DNA from: G963675935 sp963719005
GTDB lineage: Bacteria; Planctomycetota; Planctomycetia; Pirellulales; Thermoguttaceae
Direction: 5' to 3'
DNA length: 64,000 nucleotides
Assembly (NCBI GenBank): GCA_963719005.1
Contig: CAVRAR010000015.1
Span: 124,001 to 188,000 of the forward strand
Positions 40,875 through 49,570 of this stretch are shown here, piece after piece; the first letter of the stretch is position 1, and each line of letters opens with the position of its first letter. A model generated the notes under the pieces. That model ran no database searches, was not told the origin of the DNA, and worked only from the letters and a program-made list of their open reading frames with translations. The position numbers and the translations under genes were made by a program.

Positions 40875-43511
40875 GTGATGTGTGTCCGGTGGGGCAGACA
40901 TTCCTGTCTGCCCCGTTTGCCGTGTTTTTCGCACGGCAGACAGGAATGTCTGCCCCACGTCGTTAATGGTGTCTACCCACCACGGCGCGTAGTTGCGCAC
41001 CTCGGTCTCGTCGGAATCCCCCGCCACCGGCTCGGGCCAATCCGGGGTGGTCATTTTGACGTGGAGATGATACCTGCCCGACTGCTTTGCCAACACCCGG
41101 GCTCGATACGTCAGCGTCTTGCCCGGCGACAATTCGGCGACCGGATTGAAAGTAATCACCTGCCCGTCGATCTTCGCTCCGGCGGTGCCAAGCGCGACGG
41201 GCGTCATGCCGTCGGGCAGTGTCGCCGTCACGACAATCTGGTGGTAAGGAATCGTATCCTTGTTGGTCACTCGGATCTCATACGTCAATTGACCGCCGGG
41301 ACGCACAGGATTGGAAAGCCCAGCCGCCGACAGCAGCAACCTTTCGACAGCCGGCTTGACGGGCATTGCGGGAAGCGCCGGGATTGGCGGTTTCTGCTTC
41401 TTCAAAATGTCGGGGATGCCATCGCTGTCGGTCCCTCGCCTGACGCTGGGCAGCGGAAGTATCTCCAATGCGGCCTCACCGCCTGCCCGGCCGCCGTCGG
41501 GCAATGAGACGGTGACGTGATTGCATGCCTTCGCCGACGCCGCTTGGCACCTGCATTCAACCACGAACCGAGCTACCTGACCGGCCAACAGGCTATCAAC
41601 GTTCCACACCAGCGATTCGTTGGCGATCTTCCAACCGTCCGTGGCCTTCGCCGGAACCAGCGCCGGGTCGCAGCGGCTGACGACTTGCACGTCTTGCAAC
41701 GTCGCCCCGCCCGTGTTCGTCACGTCGATCGTGAACCGTGCCGTGTCGCCGACCGTCGGCGACTTCTGAGGACCGCTTATTGCGACCGACACTGGAACCG
41801 CCGCCGAGCCAATTGCCGTTACGACCGCCTGCGCGCTGGCCGGAGCGGAGTTTGGAGCGCTTACCTCCACCGTCAGACCGAGCCGCCCCGGAGCGGTCAC
41901 TCGCATCGCCAGGGTGAATCGCTGCATCCCGCCCGGCGACAGATCCCGCACTTCGTTCTCGATAACGTCCTTCACCTTGGCCTTGCCGGCATAAGCCAAT
42001 CCCGGATCGTAACGCACCCTGATCGTCCCGCCAGTCACAATCGCCTGCGTCCGATTCGTGACGACTATATCGAACGGCACCTTGTCGCCCACGTTCGCCG
42101 TCGTTTGCACCGGAGCGATCGCAACGCCGAGCGCGGGCGCGCCGCGCGACGTCGGTGGCGCCGCGGACGCCGTCACTGAGATCGTCGTGCTGGCGCAGTC
42201 GCGGACCTTCAATCCGCCAGCGGCCGTCGCATCGCAGCAGACGACCGCGCTGCCCTGTTTCTCGGTGCGAAAAGCGATCTCGATCGGCCGCCGCTGTCTG
42301 GCCCCAAGATCGCCGAGCGGCCAGCGAAGCTGCCGGCCCGTCACTTCCGCCGCCGGATTGCCGCCGACGTACGTCAGCCCGTCGGGCACGTCCACGACGG
42401 CCGTCACGCCCTTGGCCGGCAAGTCGCCGGGGTTGGAAAGATCGATCTGGTAGCTCAACCTGGCGCCGATGCTCGCGGTGGGCGGGCCCATCACGTGAAC
42501 CGCCAGGTCGGGCGCCGACCAGGTTTTCGTCGTCGTGCCATTACCCACCACCAGCCGCTGGCCGCCGGCGCCAGGCGCGTCGGCCGGCCGGATCACTTGA
42601 ATGTTTATCCTGTTCACGCCTGAAGCAGGCTGCTTCTGGACGATTTCGACGCACGCCTGACCGGCGGAGTTGGTGCGGACCTCGGCCGACATGGCGCCGG
42701 TAGGCGAAAAACCGGCCGGCGGACCATCGACGATTTCGTAGCGAACGATCCAGTTCTCGCACGGTGATTGGTTCGAACTCCGTGTCACCGTGGTCGTGAA
42801 AACGTGTTTTGTGCCCGCCGGATTGATCGCCGGCGGCGGATAGATCGCCAAGGCGTCCACCCAGTGAACGGCGGCGGTCTTTCTGCGGGCGTCCCAGTTG
42901 CGGACTTCGGGCGCTACGACGTTGACGTAACTCGTGCCTTCCGACGGCGAAGTGAGGCTGATCCAGCCTTCGCCGCGACGCACGAATTTGTCGTTTTCCG
43001 GCGTGGGGGCGCCGCGGTTGAGCCTGACGTTGCTCCGCGAGGTGCTGCCGACGGCCGTGGTGGCGTTGATTAGCCGCGGCCAATTGAAGTCGCCCAGGAA
43101 AGGATCGATGAAACCGCCCGGTTCGACGGCCACGAACTGCCCGACGCCCCCCGGCGCGATCGACCACTCCAGCCGGCGATTGGTTCGCAGGTATCCGTCG
43201 GGACCGAGCACGCCGGCGATAAGGACTATCTCGCTTCCCACCGGCGCAACGATCTCGCGCGGCTCGATCAGTACGGCGACGTCGTCCCAGGGCAACGGGC
43301 CCATCGGATCATCGAAATACCGTTCGTTCGGCGGATAGGGACTGACGGGAGCGGCGGCCACTGCGGTGGGCGGAGGAGGCGCCGGCGTGAAGAAGTGCTC
43401 GCCGGTCGGATCGATGCCCGACGACTGGAAACTGTTGCAGCCCGCGATGCTAGCCGCGCAGAATACCCCGGCAACTACCGCCAACCAGCCAGTCGTCCAT
43501 GAGCGCGTCAT
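40671..43511 (-). CDS. DUF11-repeat lipoprotein, open frame fused through a palindromic repeat to the phosphoesterase gene
   Basis: 946-codon frame. Signal sequence with lipobox AASIAGC (Cys25). A Pro-rich stretch, then an Ig-like N-terminal part (VAVLIEPREIVAPVGSEIVLIAG) and four DUF11-type units, for example APDLAVHVMGPPTASIGARL, APALGVAIAPVQTTANVGDK, PVSVAISGPQKSPTVGDTAR and a last one near residue 760. Outer-surface structural protein by family. The own C-terminus is around APWWVDTIND (near 40965). After that the palindromic repeat encodes VGQTFLSAVRKTRQTGQTGMS without a stop and leads in frame into the phosphoesterase gene. Confidence 0.82.
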   Translation of the reverse strand: MTRSWTTGWLAVVAGVFCAASIAGCNSFQSSGIDPTGEHFFTPAPPPPTAVAAAPVSPYPPNERYFDDPMGPLPWDDVAVLIEPREIVAPVGSEIVLIAGVLGPDGYLRTNRRLEWSIAPGGVGQFVAVEPGGFIDPFLGDFNWPRLINATTAVGSTSRSNVRLNRGAPTPENDKFVRRGEGWISLTSPSEGTSYVNVVAPEVRNWDARRKTAAVHWVDALAIYPPPAINPAGTKHVFTTTVTRSSNQSPCENWIVRYEIVDGPPAGFSPTGAMSAEVRTNSAGQACVEIVQKQPASGVNRINIQVIRPADAPGAGGQRLVVGNGTTTKTWSAPDLAVHVMGPPTASIGARLSYQIDLSNPGDLPAKGVTAVVDVPDGLTYVGGNPAAEVTGRQLRWPLGDLGARQRRPIEIAFRTEKQGSAVVCCDATAAGGLKVRDCASTTISVTASAAPPTSRGAPALGVAIAPVQTTANVGDKVPFDIVVTNRTQAIVTGGTIRVRYDPGLAYAGKAKVKDVIENEVRDLSPGGMQRFTLAMRVTAPGRLGLTVEVSAPNSAPASAQAVVTAIGSAAVPVSVAISGPQKSPTVGDTARFTIDVTNTGGATLQDVQVVSRCDPALVPAKATDGWKIANESLVWNVDSLLAGQVARFVVECRCQAASAKACNHVTVSLPDGGRAGGEAALEILPLPSVRRGTDSDGIPDILKKQKPPIPALPAMPVKPAVERLLLSAAGLSNPVRPGGQLTYEIRVTNKDTIPYHQIVVTATLPDGMTPVALGTAGAKIDGQVITFNPVAELSPGKTLTYRARVLAKQSGRYHLHVKMTTPDWPEPVAGDSDETEVRNYAPWWVDTINDVGQTFLSAVRKTRQTGQTGMSAPPDTHHMPRFVILRHDSPRGEHFDFMLEAAGVLKTWALPRRRKPALKWTVRPLRIIAWRISTTRARSPAIAAS
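40888..40958. repeat. Inverted repeat, GGCAGACATTCCTGTCTGCC family (second copy)
   Basis: Arms 40888-40912 and 40935-40958, near-perfect inverted copies of GGTGGGGCAGACATTCCTGT plus CTGCC. Same family as 15235-15303. Here it is translated as VGQTFLSA and QTGMSAPP and joins two genes. Confidence 0.88.
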
Positions 43512-43659
43512 GGCCCTATCCTCGGGACCACTTTACTCCAGTATCCAATTCTACCACGTTTCCTGGCAGGATGGGGATTTTTCGCAACATGAAACGATGC
43601 GAAAGGAAAACATGGCGAAAAAATCGCTAGAATCGGAACAGTCAAGGCTTTGGAAGAGT

Positions 43660-43683
43660 GAGGCAGAGATTCCTGTCTGCCCC
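43660..43683. repeat. Half copy of the GGCAGACATTCCTGTCTGCC repeat
   Basis: GAGGCAGAGATTCCTGTCTG followed by CCCC: one palindromic arm with two changes, no second arm. Lies between the convergent or divergent ends near 43702. Confidence 0.6.
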
Positions 43684-43701
43684 TCCGGCCGGGACCGCCC
43701 G

Positions 43702-44862
43702 CTATAGGCGGAAGCGGAGAAATGCCATCAGCGACGTCTGATTCGACGAGACCGATACTCCATTGTCCCAGCTTGAGTCCTCGCCGAGCAGCAGATTCTG
43801 GAGACGATGTGTTCCCGACGTCCGGATTTCCAGGTGGTCACATTGAAACCCCATGGAAACGTGACAACCCAGCGGAACTTCCGCGGTAAACCCGAGGTGC
43901 CACGTATTGCCCTCCGTGGACTGCATCAGGTATAGGTCGCCGTCGCGGTCCAGATGATGGTCGATATTGTAACCCCAGGTGTATCCCCAATCCGCTTGAA
44001 AAGTCAAGCAGACTGATCTCAGCTTCATTCGGAACTGGCCGCCAAGATACCCGATGTAGAATTGCTGGTTGAAAGTGATTACGTCGCCGGGATACTGGTC
44101 GGGCGGGTCGAGCCATTGGTTGTCATATTTCGACTGCACGCCGTCGTAACAGGTGAGGTCGAATCGCTGCCAGCGGAATCCGATTGTCGGCCAGATTTCG
44201 ATGGGAAGCTTGAAGACGCAGTCTGTCAACAGGAAGTCCAAGCCCAGATCGATCATCTGACCATCGACCCACCGTTCTTGCGCGGATCCCAGATCGCTGT
44301 ACTCCTGGCCGGCGGACCTCCAGTCAAGATCGGAGAGCTGCCCGTCGATGCTCTGCTGCGGTGCCATCCATTCGAAATGGGCTCCCCAGTTCAACTCGTC
44401 GAATCCAACCCGCACGCCGTGCCAGCTTGAATTGATTGGGAAGTTGAGCTGGCTCAACGGAGCGTATCCAGTCGGAGGCGGGTCGCTCGTGCCGAAACTG
44501 CTGGTAACGCCGCTGCTGACAAGCGCACGGTAGCGGTAGTCGATGCTCCAGCGGCTACAACCTAGCCCGTCGAGCCAACTCTCAAATGCGGAGACTTCCT
44601 CCGAGAACTCGCTCCCATCGTCTTCCAACGCAGGCTGCGTCGGGGCGTTGGGGAGCTGAGATGGTGCTCCGGGAGGCTCGGCGTTGGGCGAGCGAGAGAT
44701 GGGTTGGGCGAGCGAGTCCACTTGGACGGTTTTGGGAGTCTGGGGCGACTGCCAGGACGCGCCGACAACGGTGACTTCCCCACCGCCCTGTGCCGGGCTG
44801 CCAGCGAAGATGGCGGCGATCACAACAGCTATGCGACAGGCTGTCGTCCAGATTCGAGTCAT
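43702..44862 (-). CDS. Omptin-like outer-membrane protease
   Basis: 386 residues from ATG 44862 (44871 possible). Signal peptide MTRIWTTACRIAVVIAAIFAGSPAQG. A Pro/Glu-rich linker (40-90) precedes a beta-barrel that follows the omptin pattern: SIDGQLSDLDWRSAGQEYSD (Asp178 and Asp180, matching OmpT Asp83 and Asp85) and WGYNIDHHLDRDGDLYL (Asp301 and His303, matching Asp210 and His212). Strands end with the typical C-terminal aromatic SLMAFLRFRL. Expected to cleave proteins at the cell surface. Omptins are best known in enterobacteria, so a planctomycete member with an extra N-terminal linker is unusual. Assignment is by motif order. Confidence 0.75.
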   Translation of the reverse strand: MTRIWTTACRIAVVIAAIFAGSPAQGGGEVTVVGASWQSPQTPKTVQVDSLAQPISRSPNAEPPGAPSQLPNAPTQPALEDDGSEFSEEVSAFESWLDGLGCSRWSIDYRYRALVSSGVTSSFGTSDPPPTGYAPLSQLNFPINSSWHGVRVGFDELNWGAHFEWMAPQQSIDGQLSDLDWRSAGQEYSDLGSAQERWVDGQMIDLGLDFLLTDCVFKLPIEIWPTIGFRWQRFDLTCYDGVQSKYDNQWLDPPDQYPGDVITFNQQFYIGYLGGQFRMKLRSVCLTFQADWGYTWGYNIDHHLDRDGDLYLMQSTEGNTWHLGFTAEVPLGCHVSMGFQCDHLEIRTSGTHRLQNLLLGEDSSWDNGVSVSSNQTSLMAFLRFRL

Positions 44863-45168
44863 CGGCACCATTTCCACTTTTCGGAGGCGCCTCCCGCCGC
44901 GACACCCCCTACCAAGGGATGAATAGCGGTGCAACGCCGGCAGAGCCGGAGGGCATCTCCTAATGTTTCGGCCTGGTTGAGGGCGGAACATAATCCGATT
45001 ACGAAGATTCTTCCGATTGCAGCGACAACTGCAACCGATGTGGGGGGTGTAAGAGAAAAGCCGCCCCAGGGGGCCGTCACACAGTGGGGTGAGCTATAGA
45101 TGATTAGCATTGCCCAAACGACCCACCCAGCGACTTTCCTGCCTCTTACCAGATGGAAGGAGCTTGTG

Positions 45169-48100
45169 ATGTCCACGGCCATTGTTCCCTCCCGCAATCG
45201 CTACAAACATCGACGACACTCGGACCAGCGCAGCCAGGCCGCCAGGCGCGACGCATTCCACCGCTGGCTCCGCTACGAGCCGCTGGAAGATAGATGTCTG
45301 CTGTCTGCCGGTGGCTCCGAGGTCGCCACCATCGGCGATAAGATCGTGAACATCTCAGCGCCCGACGCTGTAGCGGGAGAGCCGTCGGACAACGGAACCT
45401 TTCGTATCACCCGCTCGAACAGCACGACCAACCCGCTTACGGTCAACTTCTACGCCACAGGTGACGCAGTGCGCAGCCTCACGGGGACCGGCGGCGACTA
45501 CTGCCTGTTGAAGGACGGCACGACGCTCCTCAGCGGCAACACCGTGACGATCGACGCCGGGCAGGCGTACGTGGACATCACATTGGAACCCTATGCCGAT
45601 GGTCAGCATAAGCCGACAAAGACCGCCAATTTGATCCTACAGACCGGGACCGGCTATGACGTCGGCACGTCCTACGAAGCGAGCATCACCCTCAAAGACG
45701 AAATCTCCGGCGTTCTGCCCGCCGTAACGGTGGTGGCGAGCGATGCTACGGCCGCGAATCCGTCCAACACCGGCACCTACACGATCAGCCGCCCGAGTAC
45801 CGACATGAGTGCGCCGCTGACGGTGAACTTTATGACCGGAGGCGACGCGGCGCGAGGGACGGATTATACACTCAGCGTTGGCGGAACGATTCTGACGAGC
45901 AGCTCGGTAATAATTCCGACCGGCCAGCAAAGCGTGGCCATCACCCTGACCGTCGTTCCCAGCGTTACGGCGGAGCCGGCCGAAACAGCCACGCTGACCG
46001 TGACGAGCGGCGGCAGCGGATACGCAATCGGCACGCCCAACACCGCGAGCATCACCGTCACGCACAATGGCAGCACCGTTGTTTCGGTGGCGGCGCCCGA
46101 CGCCACGGCTGGAGCGCCATCGGACAGCGGCACTTTCGAGATCACCCGCGCGGCCCCCGACAACACTTCACCGCTCACGGTGCAGTTCCAAATGAGCGGC
46201 ACCGCCGTGGAAGGAACGGACTATACGCTTAGTTGCTCTAACGACACCGTGACGATTCCCGCCGGCGTCAACAAAGTCGATATCACCTTGACGGCCGCCA
46301 ACAGTGCCACCACCGCAACGGAGACGGCGCTGTTGACGTTAGAAAGCGGAACCGGCTACGGTGTCATCGCGCCTCCCAACGACACTGCGACCATCAACAT
46401 TATCGACGAAAACCCGGATGTCGTTACCGTGTCGGCGCCCGACTCCTCGGCCGGTGCGCCGTCGGACACCGGCGTCTACCGGATCGCCCGCACGGGCAGT
46501 TTGGTTTCCGCGCTGACGGTAGGCTTCACAACCGGCGGCAACGCCACGCTAGGCACGGATTACACACTCAGTGTCGCTGGAACGGTGGTGACGGGCAACT
46601 CGGTGACGATTGCCGCCGGCCAGTCCTACGTGGATGTCACTTTGGCAGTCGTCGCCGGCACTACGACCAAGCCGAGCGAAACCGCCTCGCTAACGATCCA
46701 GGGCGGAAGCGGCTACGACATCGGCGTATCTAGCAGTGCGGCTATCAGCATTGCGGCCAGTAACGTGTTTTCGCTGTCCGTTGCGGCGGTTAATAGCCAG
46801 GCCGCCGAGCCCTCCACCAACGGCACTTTTCGCATCACCCGTACCGGAGACACAACCGGCGCGCTCACGGTCGACTTCACCATCGATGGGACGGCTATCC
46901 GATACACGGACCCTCTCGCGGACCCTGCAACCTCGGATTATGAACTGGAGACCGCTTGGACCGCGGGTGGCGGTGGAACGTTGGTGACGGGTAATTCCGT
47001 CACCATCGCCGCCGGTCAATCGTCGATCGACGTCACTCTCGTCGTCATCGACAACACCACGGCCAACTATCCCAGAAGCGTCACCATGACGCTGACCGAC
47101 GGGACCAGCGTCGCCAACAGCGCCACGATCACCATCGCGGATGACGACGGGAAATGGCAGACGGTCCTTCCGAAGGACTTATGCTCGGCGGCCGGACAAC
47201 CCATCAGCATCCCCGTTCAATACACCACCTCGACGAACGATAACACCATGTCCGGGCTGGGGCTGAAACTGTACTACAACTCGCAGTTCATGACTTTCAC
47301 CGGTTTGACCAACGTATTGCAGACGGGACTTGTCTCCCAAGAGGCCTCGCAGGCCGATACTACGAACGGCGATTCGGACGGCAGCACCGACCAATACGTC
47401 ATGGTGTCTTGGGCGGACCTGGCCGGCAATTGGCCGAATCAAGCGTTGCCCACGACCTTGTACGTGGCCAACTTCACTTTGAATCAGAGTGTGACGGGAA
47501 CGAGTGCCGTCAACTTCACCGCGACCGCCGCCCCCGACTATAGTTTTCAACCGCGGTCGACCACTGTTACCGTAGCCCCCATCAATCTCGACGTCAACGG
47601 CAACGGTACGTGCGACCCGTTGACGGATGGCATCCTGATCATGCGATACTTGTTCGATCCTGACGGGAATTGGTCGACGGCGGGGGCGATTGGCCCGGGT
47701 GCAACAAGAACCACGTACGATCAAATCAATTCCTATCTGGACGCCGCATATTCGACGATGCTCGACGTCAACGGCAACGGTACGCCCGATGCCCTGACCG
47801 ACGGCATGTTGATCATGCGATACCTGTTCGATCCTTCCGGAGGATGGACAACGACTGGCCTGATCGGCACGGGGGCGACGAACACTACCCAAGCCGCAAT
47901 CAAGAGCTTCTTGGATTCGTTCAATCCCACAGTGAGCTCGTCAAGCCTGCATTTGCAGCAGCTAAGCGGGATCGCCTCACAGCAAGAAAGTTCGGCAACG
48001 GCTTCGGCAGTTTCGACAAGTGCTGAGGCGGTGCAGAATCAAATCGTTACGCCCAGTCAAACCAACATCTCGGTGTCTCCGGGAGCGCACGCCACTTTCG

Positions 48101-49419
48101 ACGTCAACTACAGCACCAATCCCTCCGACCCCACGCTCTCGGGCCTGGGCCTGCGGATGTACTACAACTCCTCGTTGCTGACGTTCAACGGCTTGAGCAA
48201 CGTCCTGGCAAACGGAATGATCTCGCAGGAGACGCCGCAACCTGATACGAACGACTCCGACGGCGACCCGAGCACCGACACATACGTGCTGGTTGGTTGG
48301 GCCGACTTGAACCAGAACTGGCCGGGAACACAGTCTCAACGGCTCTACTCGGCCGATTTCACCTTGAACTCGGCCGCAACGAGCACGACGCACGTCAATT
48401 TCGACGCCAGCTCGACGGCCGCCGGATGGACGTTCGCTTCGACCCCGGTGACGATCACTCCGAATGCCGGCCCGGCGATCGGTTGCGTCGTGGTTTCGAC
48501 GGCGAACAAGGTGATTACTTGGAACGTCGCCGATTCCGACGGCGTGGCAGGGTCCAGCCTCAAGATTGACGGCGTGAATGCTTCGCATGTCTACGGGCCG
48601 TATGCGGCAACCTCGGGCGTCAATTACTCCGGAGCCATCGGCACACTCTCCGCCGGCACGCATACCTACCTGATCACAGCGACCGACAAGACCGGGCACT
48701 CTTCGACCTACTCCGGTTCTTTCGATGTGGTGGCCGCGCTTAACAACGGCCCGGCGATCGGCAGCGTAGTGGTTTCGATGGCGAAAAAAGTCATTACTTG
48801 GAACGCCGCCGACGCCGGCGGTGTGGCCGGTTCCAGCCTCAAGATCGACGGCGTGAACGTCTCGCAGGTCCATGGCCCCTATGCGGCAACCTCCGGCGTG
48901 AATTACTCCGGAGCCATCGGCACGCTCCCGGCTGGATCCCATCAGTACGTGATCACGGCCACCGACAAGGCGGGCCACTCTTCGAGCTACTTCGGTTCTT
49001 TCGACGTGGTGGCCGCAGTCAACAATGGCCCGACGATCGGCAGCGTGGTAGTTTCGGCGGCAAAAAGAGTGATTAGCTGGAACGCCGCCGATGCCGACGG
49101 CGTGGCCGGTTGCAGCCTCGCGATCGACGGCGTGAACGTCTCGCAGATCCGCGGGCCGTATGCCGCGGTGATCGGCGTGAATTTCTCCGCGGCCATCGGC
49201 GGGCTCGCTGTCGGCGCCCACACCTACGTCATTACGGCCAGAGACAAGGCCGGCAATTCATCATCCGTCACCGGCACGTTCAGCGTGTCGGGCGCGGCGA
49301 GATCCGCCCCCAGCGCGACGTCTCTGGCCAGCGATGCCGTGTTGGGAGCTTTGGCGGAGACGGCCGTTTCCGCCAAGGCAGCGTGGCTCTACAACGACAG
49401 CAACTTGCTATTGGCGTGA
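45169..49419 (+). CDS. Giant exported Calx-beta / cohesin-like / dockerin protein
   Basis: 1416 residues; ATG 45169 six bases after AAGGAG. N-terminus: basic stretch then RWLRYEPLEDRCLLSAGG, the planctomycete LEDR-LLS export signature. Five Calx-beta-type repeats (~60-665; for example SAPDAVAGEPSDNGTFRITR and SAPDSSAGAPSDTGVYRIAR). A cohesin-like domain (~670-810, SGLGLKLYYNSQFMTFTGLT). A dockerin pair with EF-hand loops LDVNGNGTCDPLTDG and LDVNGNGTPDALTDG (~805-925). A second cohesin-like domain (~960-1105). Three ~90-residue repeats with VVVSTANKVITWNVADSDGVAGSSLKIDG in part. Likely a large calcium-binding surface adhesin. Confidence 0.85.
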   Translation: MSTAIVPSRNRYKHRRHSDQRSQAARRDAFHRWLRYEPLEDRCLLSAGGSEVATIGDKIVNISAPDAVAGEPSDNGTFRITRSNSTTNPLTVNFYATGDAVRSLTGTGGDYCLLKDGTTLLSGNTVTIDAGQAYVDITLEPYADGQHKPTKTANLILQTGTGYDVGTSYEASITLKDEISGVLPAVTVVASDATAANPSNTGTYTISRPSTDMSAPLTVNFMTGGDAARGTDYTLSVGGTILTSSSVIIPTGQQSVAITLTVVPSVTAEPAETATLTVTSGGSGYAIGTPNTASITVTHNGSTVVSVAAPDATAGAPSDSGTFEITRAAPDNTSPLTVQFQMSGTAVEGTDYTLSCSNDTVTIPAGVNKVDITLTAANSATTATETALLTLESGTGYGVIAPPNDTATINIIDENPDVVTVSAPDSSAGAPSDTGVYRIARTGSLVSALTVGFTTGGNATLGTDYTLSVAGTVVTGNSVTIAAGQSYVDVTLAVVAGTTTKPSETASLTIQGGSGYDIGVSSSAAISIAASNVFSLSVAAVNSQAAEPSTNGTFRITRTGDTTGALTVDFTIDGTAIRYTDPLADPATSDYELETAWTAGGGGTLVTGNSVTIAAGQSSIDVTLVVIDNTTANYPRSVTMTLTDGTSVANSATITIADDDGKWQTVLPKDLCSAAGQPISIPVQYTTSTNDNTMSGLGLKLYYNSQFMTFTGLTNVLQTGLVSQEASQADTTNGDSDGSTDQYVMVSWADLAGNWPNQALPTTLYVANFTLNQSVTGTSAVNFTATAAPDYSFQPRSTTVTVAPINLDVNGNGTCDPLTDGILIMRYLFDPDGNWSTAGAIGPGATRTTYDQINSYLDAAYSTMLDVNGNGTPDALTDGMLIMRYLFDPSGGWTTTGLIGTGATNTTQAAIKSFLDSFNPTVSSSSLHLQQLSGIASQQESSATASAVSTSAEAVQNQIVTPSQTNISVSPGAHATFDVNYSTNPSDPTLSGLGLRMYYNSSLLTFNGLSNVLANGMISQETPQPDTNDSDGDPSTDTYVLVGWADLNQNWPGTQSQRLYSADFTLNSAATSTTHVNFDASSTAAGWTFASTPVTITPNAGPAIGCVVVSTANKVITWNVADSDGVAGSSLKIDGVNASHVYGPYAATSGVNYSGAIGTLSAGTHTYLITATDKTGHSSTYSGSFDVVAALNNGPAIGSVVVSMAKKVITWNAADAGGVAGSSLKIDGVNVSQVHGPYAATSGVNYSGAIGTLPAGSHQYVITATDKAGHSSSYFGSFDVVAAVNNGPTIGSVVVSAAKRVISWNAADADGVAGCSLAIDGVNVSQIRGPYAAVIGVNFSAAIGGLAVGAHTYVITARDKAGNSSSVTGTFSVSGAARSAPSATSLASDAVLGALAETAVSAKAAWLYNDSNLLLA

Positions 49420-49570
49420 ACTGCTCGGCGGAGAGCCTGGCGATCTTGCGATCCCGCCCGCGATGCCCGATCAACGTTCGCCCGGCCGGTTGACAAACAT
49501 GCGATACTCCGTACAACAAGGGTTGGACGATCCACCGTACTGACCCATTCCTTTGTTGCGCGAGGGACGT

